From assembly GCA_003246805.1 (NCBI GenBank), contig QKDG01000083.1:1-27441 (forward strand): a stretch of DNA of 27,441 bases, written 5' to 3'. Positions within the stretch are counted from its first letter, which is position 1. The number at the start of each line of letters is the position of its first letter. The position numbers were made by a program, and so were the translations under genes. This document shows, piece by piece, positions 1 to 6,923 of the stretch. Below the pieces are notes generated by a model, which saw only the letters and a program-made list of their open reading frames with translations, was not told the origin of the DNA and did not search any database. The stretch is from Clostridia bacterium. Lineage in GTDB: Bacteria > Bacillota > Clostridia > Oscillospirales > Ruminococcaceae.

Positions 1-4
1 GTGA

Positions 5-25
5 GGGGGCAATTGAAATGCCCCC
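5..25. terminator. GC-rich hairpin downstream of lysC
   Basis: Perfect 7-bp inverted repeat GGGGGCA / TGCCCCC with a 7-nt loop, about 80 nt past the lysC stop. It could be the lysC terminator or belong to a gene beyond the window edge. No U-tract is visible on the minus strand within the four bases that remain, so the terminator role is a guess. Confidence 0.4.
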
Positions 26-107
26 ATTTAATGCGTTCTAACATTATATTGATTAAAAATATTGAACTTACTTGTTAGCTAAAAAATTTGTATTGCTATT
101 TAATATA

Positions 108-1433
108 TTATATCTGCTGATTAACAAATATGTCGTATATTGCTTTTGTTGCGTTTTCAAAATCACTTTCGCTTATTCCAACAATTATATTAAGCTCACT
201 TGAGCCTTGGTCTATCATTTTAACGTTAACGTGATTATGTGCAAGTGCTGAGAATATTCTGCCTGCTGTTCCCCTTGTTGATTTCATTCCGCGGCCAACT
301 ATTGCAAGCAACGCGAGGTTTCTTTCTATTTCAATATGGTCTGGTTTTACGCTTTTTTTAAGCTCAGCAATCAGGTCATCCTCATTGGCGTCAAGGTCGT
401 TTCTGTTCACAATCACGCTCATAGTATCAATGCCTGATGGCATATGCTCAAATGAAATGCTTTTTTTCTCAAGAACTTCTAAAACTTTTCTCCCAAATCC
501 TATTTCACTGTTCATCATGTCTTTTTCAAGATTGATAACAGCAAAGCCCTTTTTGCCTGCTATTCCTGTAATCGTGTATTTACTGTTTGTTGAATCAGCT
601 GTTTCAACAATCATGGTTCCTTCATCCTGTGGTGAGTTTGTATTCTTTATGTTTATCGGAATCCCGGCTTTTCTTACCGGAAAAATAGCATCCTCATGCA
701 ATACTGTCGCGCCCATGTATGAAAGCTCGCGAAGCTCACGATATGTTATCACCTTAATCGGCGCAGGATTTTCAACAATTCTTGGGTCACATATCAAGAA
801 GCCTGATACATCCGTCCAATTTTCATAAATCTCGGCATTTACTGCACTTGCAACAATTGAACCTGTTATGTCAGACCCACCTCTTGAAAATGTTTTTATT
901 GTGTCGTTTGGCATTGAGCCATAAAAGCCCGGCACAACTGCATTTTCAAGCACAGAAAGCCTTTGCCCAAGGATTTCATTTGTTTTTTCTGCGTCAAAAC
1001 GGCCGTCTTCTTTAAAAAAGATACCCTCAGCTGCGTCAACAAAATTATAGCCCAGATATTTTGCGAGTATTATTCCGTTAAGGTATTCGCCACGTGAAGC
1101 AGCGTAATCACGTCCGGCTTTTCCAATAAAGCATGACTTTATTGTGCCAAATTCATTTTCAAGAGAAAGCTCAATACCAAGGTCAGCGATAATGCTATTG
1201 TATCGTTCTTTTATCTGAGTGAACTCTTTTTCAAAATCATTGCCCTTTGCTGCTATTTCATAGCAATTATAAAGCATATCTGTTACCTTTGTATCGTCCG
1301 AATATCTTTTGCCAGGTGCAGAAGGAACAACATATCTTCTTGCCTTATCGGCAATAATAATATCTGCCACCTTTTTGAACTGGCTTGCATCAGCAAGTGA
1401 GCTACCCCCGAATTTTACTACCTTTGTATGCAC
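108..1433 (-). CDS. lysC: Aspartate kinase
   Basis: Phosphorylates L-aspartate with ATP, the entry step to lysine/diaminopimelate, threonine and methionine. The 441-residue protein has the family order: an N-terminal amino-acid kinase domain (KFGGSSLAD at 7-15, SRGEYLNG at 113-120, SRGGSDITGS near 183-192, WTDVSG at 206-211) and two C-terminal ACT domains (about 288-360 and 372-441), the usual allosteric site for end-product inhibition. The second ACT repeat (GRGMKSTRGTAGRIF) is well preserved. The start is ATG preceded by GGGGAGA. It is monofunctional: no homoserine dehydrogenase part. It has its own promoter and is divergent from mnmA. Which amino acid inhibits it cannot be read from the sequence; the symbol could equally be that of a threonine-sensitive isozyme. 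Confidence 0.95.
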   Translation of the reverse strand: MHTKVVKFGGSSLADASQFKKVADIIIADKARRYVVPSAPGKRYSDDTKVTDMLYNCYEIAAKGNDFEKEFTQIKERYNSIIADLGIELSLENEFGTIKSCFIGKAGRDYAASRGEYLNGIILAKYLGYNFVDAAEGIFFKEDGRFDAEKTNEILGQRLSVLENAVVPGFYGSMPNDTIKTFSRGGSDITGSIVASAVNAEIYENWTDVSGFLICDPRIVENPAPIKVITYRELRELSYMGATVLHEDAIFPVRKAGIPINIKNTNSPQDEGTMIVETADSTNSKYTITGIAGKKGFAVINLEKDMMNSEIGFGRKVLEVLEKKSISFEHMPSGIDTMSVIVNRNDLDANEDDLIAELKKSVKPDHIEIERNLALLAIVGRGMKSTRGTAGRIFSALAHNHVNVKMIDQGSSELNIIVGISESDFENATKAIYDIFVNQQI

Positions 1434-1497
1434 TGCAATCTCCCCTTATCAATAAATATATTAAATTTAAGCAAATTCATTAAAACAGCTATTCTCT

Positions 1498-1527
1498 ATT
1501 ATAAAATATATGACAATTTATTGTCAA
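1498..1527 (-). promoter_or_regulatory. Sigma-A promoter of lysC
   Basis: Read on the minus strand: TTGACA (1527-1522), 18-bp spacer, TATAAT (1503-1498). Both boxes are consensus. Transcription should start near 1491, about 57 nt before the lysC ATG. Confidence 0.8.
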
Positions 1528-1533
1528 TTGACA
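1511..1533. promoter_or_regulatory. Overlapping palindromes at the lysC -35 box, possible operator
   Basis: TGACAAT-TT-ATTGTCA (1511-1526) overlaps a perfect 12-bp palindrome TGTCAATTGACA (1522-1533). Together they cover the -35 box and half of the spacer of the lysC promoter, where a repressor would block RNA polymerase. The palindromes are seen directly; the operator role is inferred and no regulator is encoded nearby. Confidence 0.4.
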
Positions 1534-1678
1534 TATAGGCTAATTTTTATGTAAATTGCAGTGTTTTCTTGTTAAATACGCTTGTGTGCCTGTCAAGAAC
1601 ACATTCCCCACATCTGTTTATATGAATAATATAGCTTAATTGTTATATTTTATTCACACTGCATATTTTTTGCTATTG

Positions 1679-1707
1679 TTGACTTTTTTTTATTTTAATG
1701 ATAGTAT
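1679..1707 (+). promoter_or_regulatory. Sigma-A promoter of mnmA
   Basis: TTGACT (1679-1684), 17-bp spacer, TAGTAT (1702-1707). The start would lie about 20 nt before the mnmA ATG, leaving just room for the TTGGAG ribosome binding site at 1724-1729. Confidence 0.7.
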
Positions 1708-1734
1708 TTTGATATTAAAATTGTTGGAGTTATT

Positions 1735-2805
1735 ATGAAAAAGAAGGTTATGCTCGCAATGAGTGGCGGGGTTGACAGCTCGGTTGCTTTGTTGCTATTA
1801 AAAGAAAAATACGATGTAATTGGTGTCACTTTAAAGCTTTATGACAATGCTGATATCGGCATCAAACCCTCAAAAACCTGCTGCTCGCTGACAGATGTTG
1901 AGGATGCTAAAAGCGTTGCCGCAAAATGTGGAATAGACCATTATACATTTAATTTTACTGATTATTTTAAGGAAAATGTTATAGAACGTTTTGTTTATGC
2001 TTATTTAGATGGTGAAACACCTAACCCATGCATAGACTGCAACAGATACGTTAAGTTTGATGAGATGCTTCGTCGTGCTGTTTCGCTTGAATGTGATTTC
2101 CTTGCAACCGGGCATTATGCAAGAATTGAAAAGGACGAAATTACCGGCAGGTATCTGTTGAAAAAAGCGGTTGATGATACAAAGGACCAAAGCTATGTTC
2201 TGTATAATCTTACACAGGAACAGCTTTCAAAAATCCTGTTCCCTATGGGTGGGATAAAGAAGACAGAAGCAAGACAGCTTGCCGATTCAAGCAGGCTTAT
2301 AAATGCAAGCAAGCCTGACAGCCAGGATATATGCTTTGTTCCGGATGGTGATTATGCACAGTTTATAAAAACTCATACAGGGAAGTCCTTGCCCTGCGGT
2401 AATTTTGTTGACAAAAACGGTAATGTTCTTGGCAGGCACAAGGGCATTACTCACTATACAATCGGGCAGAGAAAAGGGCTTGGCATAGCTCTCGGGAAAC
2501 CTGCCTATGTTGTTGACATCAATCCCGATAACAACACCGTTGTGCTCGGGGATGAAAATGACTTGTTCAGCACCACTCTAACGGCAAAGGATGTCAACTT
2601 TATTTCAATCAACAGGCTTGAATCGCCGTTAAAGCTTAAAGCACGAACAAGATACAAGCAGACAGAGCAGCCCTGCACTATCTTCCCAAATGAAGATTCA
2701 ACTGTAACTGTTGTGTTTGATAATCCAGGGCGCGCTTTTACCCCAGGGCAGGCTGTCGTTTTTTATGATGGCGATATTGTCGTCGGCGGTGGAACAATAA
2801 TATAA
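1735..2805 (+). CDS. mnmA: tRNA-specific 2-thiouridylase MnmA
   Basis: Adenylates and thiolates the wobble uridine 34 of tRNA-Lys, -Glu and -Gln to 2-thiouridine in the cytoplasm, taking sulfur from a cysteine desulfurase relay. The 356-residue length is normal. Visible motifs are the PP-loop SGGVDSS (10-16), the catalytic Cys99 in NPCIDC, GHYAR (126-130) and the second catalytic cysteine Cys200 in DSQDICFVPDGDY, followed by the C-terminal beta-barrel parts with GQRKGLGIALG. Both active-site cysteines are present, so the enzyme should be functional. It is a single-gene unit; no cysteine desulfurase gene is adjacent. Also known as trmU. Confidence 0.97.
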   Translation: MKKKVMLAMSGGVDSSVALLLLKEKYDVIGVTLKLYDNADIGIKPSKTCCSLTDVEDAKSVAAKCGIDHYTFNFTDYFKENVIERFVYAYLDGETPNPCIDCNRYVKFDEMLRRAVSLECDFLATGHYARIEKDEITGRYLLKKAVDDTKDQSYVLYNLTQEQLSKILFPMGGIKKTEARQLADSSRLINASKPDSQDICFVPDGDYAQFIKTHTGKSLPCGNFVDKNGNVLGRHKGITHYTIGQRKGLGIALGKPAYVVDINPDNNTVVLGDENDLFSTTLTAKDVNFISINRLESPLKLKARTRYKQTEQPCTIFPNEDSTVTVVFDNPGRAFTPGQAVVFYDGDIVVGGGTII

Positions 2806-2810
2806 ACAAT

Positions 2811-2834
2811 CCCCTGCAAATTTAATTGCAGGGG
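2811..2834. terminator. Hairpin, copy 1
   Basis: Nine-bp arms CCCCTGCAA / TTGCAGGGG with a 6-nt loop, directly after mnmA. There is no U-tract behind it in the mnmA direction (GTACAG follows), so on its own it is a weak intrinsic terminator; it may protect the transcript 3' end. Confidence 0.4.
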
Positions 2835-2926
2835 GTACAGAGTGCCTAAAAACTATGATTTTCGATGCGAAGTGGTGTGGCGGCGACCGCAAAGCCCCCA
2901 CAAATACGTGTTTCAATTTATAAAAA

Positions 2927-2951
2927 TTGTAGAAAAACGCTTTTTCTACAA
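2927..2951. repeat. Perfect 11-bp inverted repeat
   Basis: TTGTAGAAAAA and TTTTTCTACAA around a 3-nt CGC loop. A smaller inverted repeat, CAATTT / AAATTG (2914-2929), overlaps its left arm. Role unknown; it lies inside the duplicated-hairpin region. Confidence 0.6.
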
Positions 2952-2958
2952 GCTGAAT

Positions 2959-2990
2959 CCCCTGCAAATTTAATTGCAGGGGATATTTTT
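2959..2990 (+). terminator. Hairpin, copy 2, with T-rich tail
   Basis: Same 9-bp stem as copy 1, here followed on the plus strand by ATATTTTTATT, which makes it the better terminator for mnmA transcripts. On the minus strand it begins 6 nt after the lipoprotein stop but lacks a U-tract there. Confidence 0.5.
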
Positions 2991-4308
2991 ATTCGGCATA
3001 CTGTAATATAAATTCCATTATATACTCTTTGTCATTTATTAGTATCTTCTGGCACTGCAAGCTTTCTACCCCTGCCTGTTCTGCCGCATCATTAAGCAAG
3101 CTGTATATCTGTAACTTGCCTTCTTCAGGTGACGTTAGCATATCAAGAGTTTTGTTGTAGACTGCTTCATTCACAAGTTTGATTTTTATGCTGTCTTTGT
3201 TCTGCTGAACAGCCTTGACTGCCTCGTTAACAACAATAGTTATAGCTTCTTCATAAGAGTTGGCAAAAATCCCTGTTTTAACATAGTAGTTATCTTTAAT
3301 TGAGGTTGCCACAGGGTATTGTATGTATGGTTCGCTATCAATGCTGTGGTCTGCCTGAATTTTGCTGGTAGTAACATTAAAATACTCATAGCTCAAAACA
3401 TCAGTTGCGCCTACCGGGTCATCCCAGGTAACATCCATATGATACCATTGCCCGTTACATTTAACCATATTCCACATATGAGATTCTCCGCCTGCTTCCC
3501 CGGTAACTATCAGGGTGTCTATTCCCACTTCATTACAAAGGAGCGAAAATGCCTTTGAATACCCCTCACATACGGCACTTCCTTTAATAAGTGCGCCATA
3601 CGCTGTATATACATGTGGATTGCTTTGTGGATTAACACCGACAGAATAACGGCAATTATTGATTATTGTATCGTGGATAAACAATATTTTTTCAAAATCC
3701 GTTGCATTGGGATTCATCTGGCTTTTTATAATGTTAACCCTCGCAATAAGCTCATTCGTCATGGCTACGCTTTCATTAAGGCTTACAGGATAGCTCATAT
3801 CAACCGAAAGCACCCTGCCTGACGCCTGGTCATAGCTATATTTATAACTCATCGGCATATTTGTGCTGTAATACAGTGTGTTCTTAACAAGATAATAAAT
3901 ATTTACAAAATCTGTTGATGATATGTTATTATCAAAATAAATAACCGCTGAATTTCTTTTTATCCCCTCTGCCAGCTTGGTATATGTTGCCTGCATATCA
4001 GCTGTTAAGCTATAATATTTTACAACCTGCAGGTTGACGGGTATCTGGGCAACAGGGGTAGTTGTCTGAACTGTCTGTTCTGATGTTGTTGTGGATGTGA
4101 TTGTGGCTTCCTGTGATTGTGAGGTAGCTGTTGTTGTCGTGGTTTGCGAGGGAACAGTTATATCAATACTCGTTTCTGCTTTTTTTATATAATTGTTAGG
4201 AAGCTCTAAGCTTGTTGTTTTCTCCTTGACTGAATAGCATGATGTCAGCAAAACAAGGCACGCCAAAAGCGCAGTTGCAATTAATTTCTTTGCTTTGCTT
4301 TTAAACAT
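2989..4308 (-). CDS. Transglutaminase-like cysteine-protease-fold lipoprotein
   Basis: A 439-residue exported protein. The N-terminus is a lipoprotein signal: basic start, hydrophobic stretch 9-22, lipobox LTSC with Cys24 as the lipidated residue. A Ser/Thr/Gln-rich linker follows (about 45-90), typical of a surface spacer. The middle carries the transglutaminase-like core with the triad Cys247 (GSAVCEGYS), His277 (GESHMWN) and Asp292 (WYHMDVTWDD). Family members include peptidases and amidases as well as cross-linking enzymes, so the substrate is open; a cell-wall or peptide substrate fits the location. The C-terminal 120 residues have no domain I recognise. It starts 14 nt after the CNNM/CorC-type gene with a good AAGGAG site, so the two are probably co-transcribed. 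It was named from the motif, not from a characterised relative. Confidence 0.85.
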   Translation of the reverse strand: MFKSKAKKLIATALLACLVLLTSCYSVKEKTTSLELPNNYIKKAETSIDITVPSQTTTTTATSQSQEATITSTTTSEQTVQTTTPVAQIPVNLQVVKYYSLTADMQATYTKLAEGIKRNSAVIYFDNNISSTDFVNIYYLVKNTLYYSTNMPMSYKYSYDQASGRVLSVDMSYPVSLNESVAMTNELIARVNIIKSQMNPNATDFEKILFIHDTIINNCRYSVGVNPQSNPHVYTAYGALIKGSAVCEGYSKAFSLLCNEVGIDTLIVTGEAGGESHMWNMVKCNGQWYHMDVTWDDPVGATDVLSYEYFNVTTSKIQADHSIDSEPYIQYPVATSIKDNYYVKTGIFANSYEEAITIVVNEAVKAVQQNKDSIKIKLVNEAVYNKTLDMLTSPEEGKLQIYSLLNDAAEQAGVESLQCQKILINDKEYIMEFILQYAE

Positions 4309-4322
4309 ATACTACTCCTTTT

Positions 4323-5651
4323 CTATTCATCTGCGGTATTTTTATTTACAATTGTTGCCTTTAACTTTGAGATTCTTTTCTCCTCAGTCTCCAATACCGA
4401 AAATTCAACGCCATTGTATTCTATTGTTACAAGCTCACCCTCTGCCGGGATATGCCCTAAAATATCTATAATAAGCCCACCCATTGTGTCATAATAATGG
4501 CCGTCGGGTAGCTGCAAGCCAAGCTGCCTGAAAACATCCTCAGGGTCAGCATTTCCTGTTATTTCATAGGTTTCATCGTCATTTTTCACGATTTCGTCTA
4601 TTTCGTTGTCATATTCATCCTGAATATTTCCAACAATTGCTTCGAGCAAATCTTCCATTGTTACAATGCCTGCTGTGCCGCCATATTCATCAACAGCAAC
4701 TGCTATATGGCTTTTGGTTGATGAAAATTCCTTAAAAAGCTCGCCACAATGATTTGTTTCGGGAACATACTTAATTTCACGCATAAAATCGGTAATCGAT
4801 TTGTTGCTGGTATCACCTGAATTTATAAGTATAAGCAAATCCTTGATGTATACAACCCCGTTGATATTATCAATACCGTTTTCATATACAGGTATTCTTG
4901 AAAACCCCTCACTTATTGCAAACTTTACAAGCTCATCAATAGGAGTGCTTTTTTCAACTGCTGATATTTCAGTCCTGTGTGTCATCACATCTGAAACAAG
5001 AAGGTCATCAAACTGAAAAATGTTGTTTATCATTTCCTTCTGGCTTTCTTCAATAGCGCCTGTTTCATTAACAGCATCAACCATCATAAGAATTTCTTCT
5101 TCTGTTACAGCCTGATTGTCTGTTTTTGAAGAAACACCCAGAATACTGCCGATTATATGTGAGAACAACAAAGACAGCCTTGAAAGCGGGGTGAAAATAA
5201 TAGTTATAAGCTTTAAAACTCCGCTGGTTTTTATAGCAAAATCCATGCTGTATTTTTGTGCGATTTTTTTTGGGATACTATAACCAAAGGTATTTATCAG
5301 TATAGTAATACAAAATGCAATTATTGCTGCCGAGAGTATGCTTGCTATGCGTTGGTTTATTGTCTGGTTCTGAATAATGTCGCTTAAATACGGATAAAAC
5401 ACTATTGTTGCTGCCATTGTTATTATAACAGATGCCATTGCCTTGAAAATCGTCAGTGAAGTAAGCAGCTTGTTTGGCTTTGAAAGCAGTTCTATTAGCT
5501 TTGCTGCTGATTTATCTCTTTCAGCCAATTTTTTTAACCGTGTGTCATTAACTTCAATTACTGCTGATTCGCATACCGCTATAAAACCTTTAATCAACAA
5601 AACTATTACAGTAATTGACAAGCCGATTATTATTCGACTCCCATCGTCCAT
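4323..5651 (-). CDS. CNNM/CorC-type (DUF21-CBS-CorC_HlyC) membrane protein
   Basis: A 442-residue protein of the family often annotated as hemolysin C-like or as magnesium/cobalt efflux; proven members export or sense Mg2+. Residues 1-195 form the DUF21 membrane domain with about four hydrophobic segments (starting near 8, 65, 105 and 145). A paired CBS module follows (about 213-335, including FSRIPVYENGIDNINGVVYI), which in this family binds adenosine nucleotides, and then a CorC_HlyC domain (about 350-432). The start is ATG with GAGGGG upstream, and it has its own promoter. The neighbour downstream is the transglutaminase-like lipoprotein. Ion specificity cannot be told from the sequence; the old hemolysin name is likely misleading. 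Confidence 0.9.
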   Translation of the reverse strand: MDDGSRIIIGLSITVIVLLIKGFIAVCESAVIEVNDTRLKKLAERDKSAAKLIELLSKPNKLLTSLTIFKAMASVIITMAATIVFYPYLSDIIQNQTINQRIASILSAAIIAFCITILINTFGYSIPKKIAQKYSMDFAIKTSGVLKLITIIFTPLSRLSLLFSHIIGSILGVSSKTDNQAVTEEEILMMVDAVNETGAIEESQKEMINNIFQFDDLLVSDVMTHRTEISAVEKSTPIDELVKFAISEGFSRIPVYENGIDNINGVVYIKDLLILINSGDTSNKSITDFMREIKYVPETNHCGELFKEFSSTKSHIAVAVDEYGGTAGIVTMEDLLEAIVGNIQDEYDNEIDEIVKNDDETYEITGNADPEDVFRQLGLQLPDGHYYDTMGGLIIDILGHIPAEGELVTIEYNGVEFSVLETEEKRISKLKATIVNKNTADE

Positions 5652-5685
5652 TTATTATCCCCTCTCAGATTTAACCCATAATTTT

Positions 5686-5713
5686 ATTTTATCACTTATA
5701 CAGAATAAGTCAA
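5686..5713 (-). promoter_or_regulatory. Promoter of the CNNM/CorC-type gene
   Basis: On the minus strand: TTGACT (5713-5708), 16-bp spacer, TAAAAT (5691-5686). It lies in the 125-bp gap behind the BtuF-like gene, so the two minus-strand genes can be transcribed separately. Confidence 0.65.
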
Positions 5714-5776
5714 TTAAAATACGACTACAAACAGGTGGTTATTATTTACATTTTAGTTACAGTATAAGGGACTTTT

Positions 5777-6685
5777 CTACTCGCTCGCTGATGTCACCTG
5801 CTCAACAGGCGCAACAAGCTGAGAGTCTATTTCTGAAATAACCTCGTTTAACCTGCTTGTCGGTTTTTCAAAAAAAGTATAATCAATAGTAATAACTGTT
5901 ACACCATCAACTTCAAGCAGTGAGGCAACGCTACCATCAAGCTGGCTTTTGTCAACATCCTTTGAAATAAAAATCAAGTTCGGTGCCTGTGCTGCTATTT
6001 CTGCCGCCGGCATTGAAAAATCGGTGTAATCCTCTGCTACATTTATGCCAAATACGTTTAAAAGGCTTCCTGCAAGAGTATCTCCTGTTGCAACTGCAAA
6101 TTTGTTTGTGATGCAAAGGTATTTGTACTCATAGCCTTTTGACTGTGCCTGATACAAAGCATCGTCAAGCGGTTCAATTTTTTCTTCCGTGATTTTGTCA
6201 GACTGTTTATTTCCCAGGAAAACCATTGCTAGCATTGCGTAAATATCATTAATTTCATAAAAATTTTTAGGCGGGCTTATCTCAAGAATTTTAATTCCGT
6301 TTTCTTTTAGCTCATTGATATCAATGCTGGCGACAGGGCTTTGTGTTATTACAAGCTCTGGCTTTAAATCAAGAATAGCCTGAATATCAGGCATTGCCGG
6401 GCTGCCGACTGCAGGGATATTTGCCACACCGTCAGGATAGCTGCAATAATTGCTCCTGCCCACAATTTTATCCCCTATGCCGATTTCAAATAGAATTTCA
6501 GTAACAGTGGGTGAAAGTGAAACCACAGTTTCTGGTGGGCCTAAAAATTCAACCCCCTCAACAGTAACAGGATAATCCTGCAAATTCGTGTTGTTTATAT
6601 CATTGCTGTCAAGCAGCCCTATCTGTGAGCATCCGGTAAATAATAATATTATTAAACAAAAAATTATAATAGCATGTTTTTTCAC
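5777..6685 (-). CDS. BtuF/FepB-like ABC-transporter substrate-binding lipoprotein
   Basis: A 302-residue lipoprotein: hydrophobic signal and lipobox LFTGC with Cys19. The body fits the helical-backbone metal-receptor family that captures cobalamin, haem or ferric siderophores: VVSLSPTVTEILFEIGIGDKIVG near 54-76 followed by SNYCSYP, then PDIQAILDLKPELVI near 99-114, are the usual signatures of the first lobe. Start is GTG with AAGGGG seven bases upstream. No permease or ATPase gene lies in the window, so it is an orphan and must share a transporter encoded elsewhere, or act as a sensor. The ligand is unknown; the YPxxV-type loop is closest to the cobalamin group, but this is a weak guess. Confidence 0.85.
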   Translation of the reverse strand: MKKHAIIIFCLIILLFTGCSQIGLLDSNDINNTNLQDYPVTVEGVEFLGPPETVVSLSPTVTEILFEIGIGDKIVGRSNYCSYPDGVANIPAVGSPAMPDIQAILDLKPELVITQSPVASIDINELKENGIKILEISPPKNFYEINDIYAMLAMVFLGNKQSDKITEEKIEPLDDALYQAQSKGYEYKYLCITNKFAVATGDTLAGSLLNVFGINVAEDYTDFSMPAAEIAAQAPNLIFISKDVDKSQLDGSVASLLEVDGVTVITIDYTFFEKPTSRLNEVISEIDSQLVAPVEQVTSASE

Positions 6686-6714
6686 GTTTTTGCCCCTTAT
6701 TTTTTTATATATTT

Positions 6715-6743
6715 ATTGTACTATAATAATTACATAATTGCAA
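6715..6743 (-). promoter_or_regulatory. Promoter of the BtuF-like gene, with a palindrome on the -35 box
   Basis: On the minus strand: TTGCAA (6743-6738), 17-bp spacer, TACAAT (6720-6715). The -35 box is the centre of a perfect 14-bp palindrome ATAATTGCAATTAT (6734-6747), which could bind a metal-responsive repressor; that role is inferred. Confidence 0.6.
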
Positions 6744-6812
6744 TTATTGTTTGCTATTATATTATGATGATTATTTTCTTATATTTTTAACAATTAATTG
6801 TGAAAAATGCTA

Positions 6813-6841
6813 TTGACGACTATTTTAAAAATATATATAAT
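6813..6841 (+). promoter_or_regulatory. Sigma-A promoter of ilvBNC
   Basis: TTGACG (6813-6818), 17-bp spacer, TATAAT (6836-6841), a near-consensus promoter. The transcript should start near 6848, giving a leader of about 76 nt. No T-box, terminator hairpin or leucine/valine-rich leader peptide is visible. CATTAAA (6872-6878) can pair with TTTAATG (6899-6905) just ahead of the ribosome binding site. Confidence 0.85.
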
Positions 6842-6923
6842 TAAAGGTAATCATATTTTAACAATATAGCGCATTAAAGTATTTTGCTGTATTAATTTTT
6901 TAATGATTGAGAAAGGAGCTTGG

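Larger units (their letters stand above)
1434..1734. other. Divergent lysC/mnmA intergenic region
   Basis: A 301-bp AT-rich gap. It holds the lysC promoter with overlapping palindromes at 1511-1533 and the mnmA promoter at 1679-1707. Between them GTGTTTTCTTG at 1561-1571 can pair with CAAGAACAC at 1594-1602, with a 2-nt bulge. The lysC leader is only about 57 nt, too short for a lysine riboswitch. No small gene was convincing here. Confidence 0.7.
2806..2988. repeat. Duplicated near-palindrome region between convergent genes
   Basis: The same 27-bp sequence (AAT followed by a near-palindrome with arms CCCCTGCAA / TTGCAGGGG and centre ATTTAA) occurs exactly twice in direct orientation, 148 bp apart, at 2808-2834 and 2956-2982. 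Copy 1 sits 5 nt after the mnmA stop, and copy 2 sits 6 nt from the stop of the convergent lipoprotein gene. Between them lies a GC-richer stretch unlike the surrounding DNA (about 2860-2905) and a perfect hairpin at 2927-2951. The shape is compatible with a small dispersed or MITE-like repeat, or with duplicated terminators. No convincing reading frame was found. Confidence 0.55.

Noticed and set aside
385..1015. Plus-strand frames of 147 and 77 codons opposite lysC
   Set aside because: They are antisense to a strongly conserved aspartate kinase, lack a ribosome binding site and resemble no family.
1434..1490. Lysine riboswitch in the lysC leader
   Set aside because: The leader is about 57 nt, far shorter than the L-box riboswitch, and no such fold is visible.
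2698..2967. Minus-strand frame of 89 codons across the mnmA end and the repeat region
   Set aside because: No ribosome binding site; half of it is antisense to mnmA, and the rest reads through hairpin sequence.
5443..5841. Plus-strand frame of 132 codons between the BtuF-like and CNNM/CorC-type genes
   Set aside because: Antisense to two real genes and their promoter, with low-complexity Ser-rich composition typical of a shadow frame.
6903..6923. Upstream ATG as the ilvB start
   Set aside because: The AAAGGAG site lies downstream of it, and the family N-terminus fits the ATG at 6924.
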